This document shows positions 22,995 to 33,529 of a DNA stretch of 64,000 nucleotides, one piece after another. A program made the translations under genes and the position numbers. The DNA comes from Perilla frutescens (taxonomy: Eukaryota > Streptophyta > Magnoliopsida > Lamiales > Lamiaceae). The notes under the pieces were generated by a model. The model made no database searches. It saw only the letters and a list, made by a program, of their open reading frames with translations, and was not told the origin of the DNA. The DNA is taken from positions 58,455,001 through 58,519,000 of the forward strand of contig BRKX01000007.1 of NCBI GenBank assembly GCA_026008535.1, read 5' to 3'. Numbering within the stretch: position 1 is the stretch's first letter; each line of letters starts with the position of its first letter.

Positions 22995-24504
22995 ATGAAA
23001 ACAAGGTCTACACAGCCACACGTAGATCCTGTTCCAAGTTCCCCTGATCGAGCTCATAGACAGAGGAATAAGGAGCGTAGACGACAAGAAGTGGAAATGG
23101 CAGCCCTTAATTAGAACATGGATGTGGAAGCATTGGCTAGAAGGCTCCGAGATGGCGGCTACCAGTTATCAATGGCTGATGGAGAGACGGCAAACAAGGT
23201 CTGCAGTTGCAATATTTAATTCTGGAATGGATGAGCTGAGGGCCGATATTGAAGAACTGAAGAAACAAGTTCTTGAGGAGCGACGTGCGACTATGGAGGT
23301 GAATGCGGTGCAATAGCAAGGTTCTGAAGCCTCTGCACGTGAAGGTGTCAATTTTGTCAATCAGAAAAGCTACAACAACGGAAGTTACAACAAAGGGCCG
23401 CAAGGATTTCAAAACAACAACATGGCGTATCATCTAAACAATAGGAATCACCCAAACTTTTCCTATGCCAATCCCAACAACGCCTTGCAACCTCCGAGTT
23501 ATGTTGCTCCTGCTTTAGATCTCTCAGAGCCGAAGAAACCGTCACTTGAAGACATGGTGACCCAGCTGATTGCTAATCAAAACACTTTCATTGGAGCCAC
23601 TGGCACAAAGATTACACAGATTGAAGGGATAGTGAGCGCCTTGTCTAAGCAAGTCAACATGCTGGAGGTTCAAGTAAGTCAATTAGCAAATCAAGTTGCC
23701 ACGCAGCACAAATCGGGACAGTTCCCGAGGCACACGGAAGTCAACCCAAATGCGCACTGCAATGCCATTCAAGTGGTGTATGGTGAGACAAAGAGCAATC
23801 CTGCAGTAGAAAAGTCTGCAACCGGGTCCTCTACTGCACCAAAATCGGCGCCACCTGCGCCTGTTGTTCATGCACATGTTGTTGCTTCCACTATTCCTCC
23901 AGGAAAAAGGTAAGAAGATGAGAAGACGGATCAATTGTTTGATATCTTCAAGAAGGTACACATTAATATCCCTCTTCTAGATACTTTACGAGGTTTGCCG
24001 GGTGGAGCTAGAATTTTAAGAGAGGCCATCTCGAGAAAGAAGAAGATGGAGGATGTGGAGATGGTCCAGTTGGTGGAAGAGTGCAATGATTGGCTGCAGA
24101 AGAAGCTATCGTTGAAGATGGCAGATCCAGGTAGCTTCACCATTCCGGTGAAGATTGGGAGGTCCTATTTTGAGAGAGTGCTATGCGATTCTGGAGCTAG
24201 CATAAATTTGATGCCTTTCACTGTTTACAAGAGGCTGAAATTGGGAGCGTTGAAGGAGATTGAGATGGAAATCCAGTTTGCAGATAGATCCTGTGCCAAG
24301 CCACGAGGAATCATCGAAGATGTGCTTGTCAAAGTGGCGAACTTGATGTTTCCTGCAGATTTTGTGGTGATGGACATGCCTAAAGACCCCAAGATGCCTC
24401 TAATCTTGGGGAGACCATTTCTTGCTACTTGTGAGGCGGAGTTGGACATGAAGAAAAAGAGTCATTTTTCAAAATCCTCCGCCAAAGGAAATCCCGTAGT
24501 GTGA
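22995..24504 (+). pseudogene. Athila-like gag-protease gene, broken
   Basis: An ATG at 22995 opens a polar leader ending at a TAG just after EVEMAALN. A second phase then runs from about 23122 to 24504 with in-frame stops at 23314-23316 (TAG) and 23911-23913 (TAA). Recognisable parts are a short coiled coil (MDELRADIEELKKQVLEE), a Gln/Asn-rich stretch, a second heptad-like region (ALSKQVNMLEVQVSQLANQV), a Pro/Ala/Thr linker, FDIFKKVHINIPLLDTL, and a retropepsin with FERVLCDSGASINLMP and PLILGRPFLAT. The main gag capsid core usual for Athila is missing, so gag appears internally deleted. Confidence 0.85.
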
Positions 24505-24508
24505 TGAG

Positions 24509-24832
24509 GTGAGCTTGGCCCACCGCTTCATGGACGATGTGAATGACAAGCTGGAAGAGAAGCCAGTGATGAAGGCGTCTCCAACGCGTGTTCCGAAAGC
24601 TCCAAAAGCACAGCTATCTGAGATGTGCATGATTTTGCAAGATGATGGGGGATTTGCTGCAGCTCCAGCATCCAAGAAGATGAGAGTTAAATTTCGGGTC
24701 TTCCGAAAGAAGAATGTAAGAAGAGCTATACTCGTTGCAGTGGCACCAGAGAAACCAACAGTGGCAGTGGACAATAGTCCTCGAAAGGGACGATCATTTT
24801 GTTGGTTGGAGTGCTGCTTTCGACCTTGTTGA
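24509..24832 (+). pseudogene. Degraded post-protease coding remnant, unrecognised
   Basis: A 107-codon frame directly follows the protease frame in a different phase. It is basic and alanine-rich and includes VKFRVFRKKNVRRA. I do not recognise a domain, and no RT motif is present. Just downstream (about 24875-24890) is GATGGGAGGTAACCC, a conserved segment I associate with Athila-like elements. Confidence 0.3.
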
Positions 24833-25104
24833 CTGTTGAGGTATTGTCTAGCTAGAGACGTTAAATAAAACACTGGATGGGAGGTAACCCATCATTTTAC
24901 TTGCTTTATTTTTCTTTATTTTCTTTTTTTTAGTGTCTTGTTTTAGTGTGCTAACATATAGAAAGGAGTTTTGGAGTAGAAAGCTAATTTGAGATCATCC
25001 ATGCCGATTTCAAGGTCCTTTTCTCCATGTTTGTATGCGGTGAGTTTGTTCCAAACACATCCTTTATTTGGTTCCCTCCAAACTTATTCTCTTTGTAGTT
25101 GAAT

Positions 25105-25124
25105 AAGTTTGGGGGAGGGGGATA
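25105..25124 (+). promoter_or_regulatory. Polypurine tract of the Athila-like element
   Basis: AAGTTTGGGGGAGGGGGATA is typical of Athila-type purine tracts. It lies about 210 bp before the surviving 3' LTR end, consistent with deletion of most of the 3' LTR. Confidence 0.65.
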
Positions 25125-25332
25125 GATATGATATGTTTGGCACGTGTTTTTTTTATTTCTTGGCATCTGTGTTTTGTTTTTTGTGTTTATTTGTTTATAG
25201 TCGTGTCTAGTGAACTCGTGAGATGCCGATGATGAAAAATGAGCTTATTTGTGAAAACTTGAATGAATTCGACTTCTTATGAGTTGTATAAATCAATGTG
25301 CACTTCTGATTTAAGTAGATTGAAGCATGAAC

Positions 25333-25402
25333 AGCCCCTGTGGATACGATACTCGATTCACTACTATATTGCATTGTCCGTCAGTTGCAGATTAGTGCAT
25401 CA
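25333..25402 (+). repeat. 3' LTR remnant of the Athila-like element
   Basis: About 70 bp (TGTGGATACGATACTCGATT ... TTAGTGCATCA) match the last part of the 5' LTR (about 22848-22928), with small deletions. The ATGAG duplication follows. Confidence 0.8.
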
Positions 25403-25554
25403 ATGAGACAAGTGCATGTGATTTTTTGCAGATAAATTGACAAGGCATACGAATCATGTTAGCTTTACTTTTGCATGTTGGACTTAGCTTTGATTTTACA
25501 TGATTGAGACATCAATGCATGAAAAGAAATAAGAGTAGTAGATATACATAAAAT

Positions 25555-25704
25555 ACATTAATTATATGTGAAAAAAAAAACATCTCACAATTACAGATAA
25601 TTTAATTATATGTGAGGAAAATACACCTCACAATTACAAACGCATTAATTATATGTGAGGAAAAAAAATCTCACAATTACAAACACGTCCCACAATTACA
25701 ATTA
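25555..25704. repeat. Three tandem copies of a unit of about 45 bp
   Basis: Each unit contains TTAATTATATGTGA(GG) and then (CC)TCACAATTACA, so each copy can fold as a short hairpin (TGTGAGG/CCTCACA). A partial fourth copy ends with CCCACAATTACA. Confidence 0.75.
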
Positions 25705-25741
25705 CATTAATTTAATTTTGTCCAAATACAAGGACAATTAG

Positions 25742-26578
25742 TCAGCGTTTAATCTCTTCATCTTTTGGAGATAAGTGATCTCTTGCCAACAATATGTTCA
25801 ACATTCTTTTTTCCATCTTCAAGAAATTCATTTGTTGCTTTTGGCTCTCCAATTCAACTTTCTTAGCAATTAACTCATTTTCATTGTCTCTGGTGAGCCT
25901 CAATGCACCCTGCAGCAATTTCAGATCCAGATTGTGTTGCCTTACTTTTTCCTTTCTTTTTTCACTTATCTCTACTTGTTGGACGAGAAATGGTCGAACA
26001 TTCAGTAGTTGGAGTTTCCGGATTTGAAGGAATATGATATTCCCCATCTTTAGAAGTCCTTGATCTTTTGGTGATGCCACCACTTTCTTTATCATCTCCC
26101 ATTTCATGAATGTTTACTCATAACATCATTATAAACAACCAAATCTTGAAATTTGCTGGCATTCACTTCATAAATTGTATGAGCTTCTATCTCAATATCC
26201 TTCTGGCTTATTCCACTTCTTTTCCTCCGATTTGCTTATTCCAAAGCAGCAACCCACTTGTCTGCATTTTCACTAAGTTGTTTCATACGACCTTTCATTA
26301 ATTCAATATTTCTTGGGTTGAGCTCGTTTAGATTTTCTGCTTGAGTTTCGTGATACAATTGATGCACATGCGACCACATTGTGGTTTGGATGTTGAACAT
26401 TCCCAAACAAATTGTGAGAGATATTTTGTGTGGTGGAAAGTTCTTCAAATGGTGAAATTTGAGTGGAGTTTGGTGAAATTGATAATTTTGATAATATTGA
26501 GAACTTTGTTGATCCTCTGAATTTGTAAATTTTTGTGGGTGAAAGTAAATTCCAAATTTTGAAAAAATTTGGAGTCAT
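25742..26578 (-). pseudogene. PIF/Harbinger ORF1-like (MYB/NAM-associated) pseudogene
   Basis: Minus-strand fragments in shifting phases read in a plausible order: MTPNFFKIWNLL near 26578, then a block around 26236-26448 (MWSHVHQLYHETQAENLNEL), a stop after DKWVAALE, a readable bridge with IEIEAHTIYEVNASKFQDLV, a stop, and a lysine/glutamate-rich coiled-coil end at 25742-26107 (KRKEKVRQHNLDLKLLQGAL, NILLARDHLSPKDEE). This layout resembles the DNA-binding ORF1 of plant Harbinger transposons, whose C-terminal part is annotated as NAM-associated. No transposase ORF was seen nearby. Family assignment is from memory and moderate. Confidence 0.5.
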
Positions 26579-26779
26579 GATAATAATTTGGGTCCATAAC
26601 TTAAAATGAAAAAGAAATGTGAGATTGAGAATTTAGTGAAATAAGATATATGAGAAAAAAGAGAGTTTAATTGTTTGCAGAAACATATCAATATTAGGTT
26701 CTATTTATAGAGAAGAAAACTATGAATTTTGATATATATATATATATAATATATATATATATTTGATAATTGTATAATA

Positions 26780-26816
26780 CTAGTATTTCACCTGCGCCTT
26801 GTGCGGTGGCTGTTGA
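26780..26816 (-). mobile_element. Helitron 3' terminus (candidate)
   Basis: Read on the minus strand, a GC-rich hairpin (GCCACCGC, loop ACAAG, GCGCAGGTG) is followed 7 nt later by CTAG and a T, the classic Helitron end. The body would extend to the right. I could not find a 5' TC end or a Rep/helicase gene, so the element is probably non-autonomous. Confidence 0.45.
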
Positions 26817-29520
26817 TCGATATACGTTATTTAGTCCAATTGATGTCACACCCAATATCTCATCTTATGTTTGAATTTTTTATTATAATTATTTTATATA
26901 TAATATTTCTTTTATTGTATTACAATTTTTTTAAGCACAAAATTAGATGCAGATTAAGCCAATTCTATCTAATAATAATAACTCAAATAAGCACAAGTTT
27001 TTCATTAGCCTGTTGCATTGCAACTTGCAAGGAGAACATTTTTATACATTAAATTATTAAATAATAATAATAATTTTAAAAAGTTCAATATTATATTACA
27101 TCTAACCTTCTATTTTCTTGCATGCGACATTTATAATTTGATAAATATATCACTTTCTCATTGCACTGAGAACATTGTAAATGTTCTAAATTTTATGTAA
27201 TAAAATAAATAATCCAGTATCAATAGCTCATGTGCTAGTTTGTAACATATCTTCTAATAAATGTTAAATGATCCAAGAAACGAATAAAACCAAACCTCGA
27301 TCAATCAAAACAAAGTGAAAAAAATACAAAAGGTTCCTTCAAGATAAAGATTTGTAATGTTAAAGAAAAAAGAAAAAATTATGATAATATATGCTATTAA
27401 ATAAAGCAAAAATTTATGGTGCAACAGAAGATTAAAGAAAATACTGACTCTTACCTCAGAAGGGGTATAAAATAAATAAATCAATTACAAAATATTCCAA
27501 ATAATATTTCTGAACATATTTTGTAGTAGAAAAACTGAAACAGAGATGAAGGAAAAATTCTTAACTTTGAGTGAGAGCCCCTTCTGATTGAAACTTAATT
27601 TTGACACCTAATGCATTGTGACATTAGTTCTTCAGCAACTTTGAACTTCATTAATTGCTGAAATGCATATGTCTTCTAACAAACTAGTTTTGGGATTATA
27701 TTTGCCCACATGAGCACAAGTTGGATAAAAAACTATCTGAGATCATGTTCATGGAAAAATCTTCTGTGGTTAAGACATTTCAATATACGTTGCTCAGACG
27801 ACTATATTTTCTTTTAAGGTAGACAGTGCATGTTTCTTAAACTAAGACTGAGCATATGTCATAGCGACAAAAATCAAATTTGACTCTGTAGATGTGATCG
27901 AAGGACCTTTCACAGTGCATGATATGCATCCTCATATAACTTGAGAGCTTTATGTCGGTCTCTTCTTTAATCTGCATGTATAGCAACCTAGCAGTTTAAA
28001 TCATATAAGAGATAAGACCATAAAAATATTGCATTTATAAATATAAAGATAAAAGACAAGGACGATGACTGACTCTCTTCCAATTTGGTTATAATGATTA
28101 AAGCGTGGATACACAAAAATATACTAAAAAACTATCTACTCAAGGAAATAAGGGTAGATATTCTCAAGCTAAAAATCCTTACATAATTAAAATGCATAGA
28201 TAAAAGGCGACATTATAAATTATCATTATCTCATCAATCAATCACGCAACTAAATCTGTGAAAATACATGATTGCACTCAGTGAGAAAATCACATTAACT
28301 GATTTAGGACATGGAAATCCATATAACTCTTAACACAAAAATAAAAGAGCTCCACAATGACAGAAGGATCTTACCTTGAAACAATAGTCCAGAGCTTGCA
28401 ATGATGTATGTAGCTCAATGGTCTATACCTCTTCTAACATCTGCACACGAGAAGAAAATAGATAGGTTAAGTAATGTTTTATGTAATTTGTTTAATTTGG
28501 TTTGATCGGTGTTGTAATTTGGAATAGGGAATATGTAGTTTGTAATTTGTATTGCAACAATAAACACATATATTGTATAAATGGGAATGAGAATATGCAA
28601 AGAACAACGTAACAAAAAATATAAAGCTCATAAATCCTCTTCAAATAAGAGCCTAGAATAACTGGTGCACCCACTCAAGTAATGGAAGTAAATTCCTCAT
28701 CAACTAATTAAGAGCCATTTTTCACAATAAAAAAAGAATCAAAATACAAGAAAGCGATTTCAAGGGTTATCATTATCATCTTTTATAAGTTCGAGATATA
28801 AATAAATATTTAGAAGAGCAGAAAAAAATATGATAGAAAGGGTACTAAGATGTCACTTGCAAGAATCATATTAACATTGTATGTATAAGGATGTTTGCCT
28901 AGAGAAAACTTTTTGCATAAATAGAATCTCAATTTCCGAATGCACCATCCAGTCATCCACCATGGGAATGAAAAAGAAAATGAAGGAAAGCTGTAATATT
29001 TGTACAATAATAAGTTAATTGCTATACTCTAGATGTTTTGCCAATCTAACAATATATTGTCTCCCATATAAAGTAGATGCATACAATTCACAAACATTCA
29101 TAACAAACTCAATTGAAGTTCAAATAATTAAGGGATCAACAAAAGGTGTAATTCATAATCAGCAAGCAAAGCGAGCATCATATATAATATAGTATAAATT
29201 TTATAGTCTCTAAAAAGTATATCAAAGTCTTCAAAAAGTAGATTCTAAAAGATTAAAAAGATCCAGACACTTAATGTTGTCTTCAAAATCAACTTTATTC
29301 GAGTTAGTTCCATCTAATTCATACTCGTGTAATCAGAAATATTCCACTCGCATAAGAAATCACATTATGTCATTACAATATCAAAAAGTTAAGCTAAGAC
29401 ATGTACTACAGAATTTGCAAACAAAACAATCTACATTTAGTTAATTGCTTATTCACACTTACATATTCACAAATAAAATAATCTCCACATGATCTATTTG
29501 TATAAGTTAATATAGAGATA

Positions 29521-29557
<37 letters not shown>

Positions 29558-30658
29558 ATTCATGCTTATTTTCCAACCTAACGAACTGGAAAATATATAT
29601 TTATATAATATTTAACTTAGCTCAAGTTTGATGAGAAGTCGATGGCCCTCAGGATTCATACACTTTAGGCAGTTCTAGCAACATCTCGAAGCTATATATA
29701 GAATCAATATAACAAATTCGCAGGTTTTGTAATGGCTAACAATGCCCTTAACCTTTGAATTGTATATCATAAACCATATATCTCTTTTAGATATAAACCA
29801 CCGTATGAATTATGAGGACCGACGCCATGCCAGGCTTAGATAGTTACACTGTTCTGATGTACAAGATCCTTTATCAAGGCGAGTACAGAGCATAACAAGT
29901 GCATATATCTATATTGTTGAGAGAATAACGAAGGACATATATAAACTTCACAAGGGTTTCTGGGAAGGAATAAAGGGATTTAGAACATTTTTCTGGAGCA
30001 GCTCATTAGCATAATTGATGCAAAACCATTCAAAACTATTATTTTGGAGCAAAAAGACAATACTCTTCATGTCTTGCTCTTTCCAAAACTCTTATTTATT
30101 TTAGTCCTTTTTCTTTTTTTTTAGCGTGTCATCCGCTAAAGTACTTCAGGTAAAGTAGTTAACCTATTTCTCTAGGCACATTGAACTCTCTGCGCACACT
30201 AAATACTTCTACAACCTCAAAATCCAGTATTCTTAGTAGTTGGAAATAGCGGCTAATAAAGTCTAATATTTCTAACATATCATGTTTGTCCACTGGAAAG
30301 AAATGAGCAGAGTCGAAGATATTCACATGACATTTCAAATTAATTCAATAAAAGAAATGATATGTGCTTTTAATTTTGGATACAAACCATCCAAAGAAGA
30401 GATTGTTGGCCTTAAACCTTCTCCAAGTTGGCAAGGAGCCTCTTACTTTGCACACACATGTACCAAAAACAATGTAAGCAACTAAAAAACATTGTCTTTT
30501 TTATTTCCATTATAAACTGAAATCAAAATTCCAAAGGAAAAAAAAAAAAACATAAAATTACATTGGTCTAAATAAATAATGTATTTCCTTCTGCTTTGGC
30601 ACATTTCCTCGATCCCAGTCGGAATCAATTCCAGATTCAAGCACTGCAACAAGCTTCT
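26817..30658. other. AT-rich DNA, no gene recognised
   Basis: Both strands were scanned. Short frames occur (for example 30282-30485, which contains a coherent but unrecognised 67-residue peptide), but none has a family signature. An (AT)n microsatellite lies at about 29527-29554. Part may be the body of the Helitron ending at 26780. Degenerate 3'-UTR-like DNA between 27540 and 28420 could be an old gene remnant, but nothing was identifiable. Confidence 0.4.
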
Positions 30659-30666
30659 CCTGCACA

Positions 30667-32684
30667 TAGGGCTGTAAATGAACCAAACTGTTCGTGAGCT
30701 TACTCGGGTATCGGCTCGAAAAAAGTTCGATTGAAACTCGTTCGTTTATTAAACGATCCGAATTCGAGCTTTTTTTCGAGCTCGATAATTTTCTCGAGTC
30801 GAACTCGAGCTACTCGCGAGCTTCTCACGAGTAGCTCGAGTTCGACTATAAATGAGCTTTTATCGAGTAGTTCGCGAGCTTTTAATCGAACTTCTAATCG
30901 AGCTTAATCGAGCTTGTAATCGAGCTTAATCGAGCTTTGATAAATAAGATAAAAAAATTTAAATTTTCACCCCCAACATGATTCAAACATTAGCCAAATG
31001 TATTTCAATTTGTTATTATAGTCACTCAACCAAATTATTAACAATTATGTTAATTGAATCAAATAACGTTTTTATAACAATTCTCCAAAACTTAAATATA
31101 TGCAAATATTTATATATTATATTTATATAAACATATATAATATCATATTGTCAATTTATCAGATAAATATATTCAACTAATAATAACAGACTATATGAAC
31201 TCTACGAAATCTAAGAATTAGTATTATCATAAAAAAACGGAATCAATTAATGAGATTTACAAACATTAAGTTAAGCTTATTTTATTAAACAAAAAATAGG
31301 AATATGTAAATAGATTTATATGATAAAAAAATAATGTAATAAAATATTAATTATCCAACTTTAAGATATCCATTTAAAATTTATTTAGTTAAAATATTAA
31401 TATAAAATAGTATATTTGAATTTTGAAGAAGTCTAACAAAAAACTATCTAATTATGAGGTAATTAAAATTATAGTTTATAGTTATAATTAAGAATTGAGA
31501 TTTGATAATGAAATAAACACAAATGAATTTGATTAAACCTATTATATCAAACAAACATCATTATATTGATCACAATTATTCATCAACAAACAATTAATAG
31601 TGTCTGATAATTATTTAGTTCATTTGATTCGACAATATATATTATATCAATTTACTCAATTATTATATAATATACAAATATTATGTATACTTTAGCGTGC
31701 CTCATTGAAATATTTAATTTATATACCAATAAAATAAAAGAAAATTGAGATATAACAATAAAAATAAATTATGATTTATAAATCATATTATAAAAAACTT
31801 TAAAATTTGTGTTCGAATTAAGATTATTATAAATATTTACTTATCAATTGGAACATGTGTGAATGTGTAGTAAAAAATAATAAACTAACAAGAATAATGA
31901 ACTATATCATCAATCAACTAATATAATTACAATTTATATAAAAATGAAACTGAATAATCGATAAAATAGTAAGAAAATGAGATATGTTTGAATTATAATT
32001 TATAAATTGCATAATACAAAACACTTTGAAATTTGAATTTGAATTAAGATGATTGTAAAATATTTGTTTATTGAAGTTTGAAAAAAAAAAAATAAGCTAT
32101 CATGAATAGTGAGATAAATTACTAATTAACTAATGAATACAATTTTTAAATAAAAAGTGAAAATGAATGATGATAAAATAAAAATAAAATGAGACATGAG
32201 TAAATTATGATTTATAAATTATATTAGAATTTTTTTTTTGAAATTTTAATTTAAATTAAGGTAAATATATATTAAAATTTGAATACACCTATATTAATAA
32301 TGAAAAATAATTAAATGAGTAATAAGCATGACTACAATTACATAATTAAGTAATTAGTTTAAAGAAAATAAAATAAAAATAAACGTAATTAAAGAAAATC
32401 TAGAAAAGAAAAGAAAAGGACTCGATCACAAATTTTATTATTATCGAGCTTTAATCGAGCTTTTTATCGAATTTTTTTAATCGAACTTGAACATATCCTT
32501 ATCTAGCCAAACTCGAGCCGAGCTCGAATCGAACTCGATCATGAATTTTCTAATTCGAGCCGAACTCGAACTCAAACTCGAAGCTCGAGTCGAACTCGAG
32601 ATCGAGCTCGAACCGAGTATAACTTAAACGAGCCGAACTCGAGCTTGAAGGTATTCGGCTCGATTCGGCTCGTTTACAGCCCTA
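30667..32684. mobile_element. Non-autonomous hAT-like transposon with TCGAG-rich ends
   Basis: Inverted ends TAGGGCTGTAAATGA and CGTTTACAGCCCTA flank 2.0 kb, bounded by 8-bp repeats CCTGCACA (30659-30666) and CTTGCACA (32685-32692), 7 of 8 matching. An 8-bp duplication and the TAGGGCTGT-type end fit the hAT superfamily. About 280 bp at each end is dense in TCGAGCT, ACTCGAG and TTCGAG motifs in opposing orientations, reminiscent of subterminal transposase-binding repeats. The interior of about 1.45 kb is very AT-rich and has no transposase. Confidence 0.8.
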
Positions 32685-32692
32685 CTTGCACA

Positions 32693-33141
32693 TATTTCTT
32701 TCATTAGCCAATGTCAACATTGAATAGACTAATCCCCTTCGAGTCTAACTCTAACTGCAGGAGAAAATCAGTTGCATATATATATATTTTTTTTGGCTAA
32801 CTCATGAATATTTAGGTCTTGAGATAAGAGGGAATTACTGAGTAAGGAATCCTAATGGTTCTTTGCTATGCCTAATTCCATCTCCAAATCCAAAATTATT
32901 TTATCCAGAGTCCTGCACTTTATATACGATCAGGAGTGATGCAATATATGTCACTTATGAACACATGAAACACATGATAGGATTGGAAGAACTCATTGTG
33001 GAGCATGATGTGTCTTAGACACTTTCACGAAAACATCATTGGGCATACTATTTTCATCCATTTGTCAAAATGAAAATAATTTCTTCAACCAATATAAAAG
33101 TATTCTTCACACATTAATGGAAATATACAACATGTACCATG
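32693..33141. other. Spacer between hAT-like element and gypsy nest, nothing recognised
   Basis: AT-rich, with no coding frame of note and no repeat structure. It ends at the ATTGT duplication (33142-33146) of the next retrotransposon. Confidence 0.5.
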
Positions 33142-33146
33142 ATTGT

Positions 33147-33529
33147 TGTGATACCCCGTCTCTTTTTCTAAATTATGAATTATAATTTTGGAAAATGAAT
33201 TTGAATTAATATTGTTTGAATATTGATCATGTGAGTATGTTTGTATATTATGCTGTTGTTTTAATGCAGGTTATTCCACTCGAGCTGATACGTCATAGCA
33301 CGGTTACACTATGATGAGTGCATAATGGAATTTGAAATTTAACATTTAAATTGTCGAGTTATATGATAATGAATGAGTGTGTTTATATTTAATTTTGATT
33401 TGACATACCTCAATTTTATGTAATTTTGGTATGTGCATTAAATAAGTAGTGATGATGTTTTAAAAATTTAAGTTGTGTATTGTATGTGTTTTCGAAAATA
33501 GTATAAATCGAGGGTCTCGTTGAGTTTTG
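33147..33529 (+). repeat. 5' LTR of the outer element, first part
   Basis: Matches 50826-51207 with a handful of substitutions. It stops at TTTTG (33525-33529), the duplicated target of the inner element. Confidence 0.9.

Larger units (their letters stand above)
17485..25402 (+). mobile_element. Athila-like LTR element, gag-protease only, truncated 3' LTR
   Basis: Starts TGATAAACATGG and ends GTGCATCA, with ATGAG at 17480-17484 and 25403-25407. A perfect 18-nt tRNA-Asp primer site follows the 5' LTR. The internal region encodes only gag-protease fragments of the Athila type, then a purine tract (AAGTTTGGGGGAGGG). No reverse transcriptase or integrase is present. The 3' LTR is reduced to about its last 70 bp, although the outer 5-bp duplication is intact. 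The 5' LTR also holds a 2.9-kb solo LTR. Left boundary confidence is moderate because no full 3' LTR exists to confirm it. Confidence 0.72.

Noticed and set aside
25555..25704. CRISPR-like array
   Set aside because: Repeat and spacer do not separate; the whole unit repeats, copies are few and the context is a plant genome.
30282..30485. 67-codon ORF with a coherent-looking peptide
   Set aside because: No recognised family and no neighbouring exon; left in the description of the 26817-30658 stretch.
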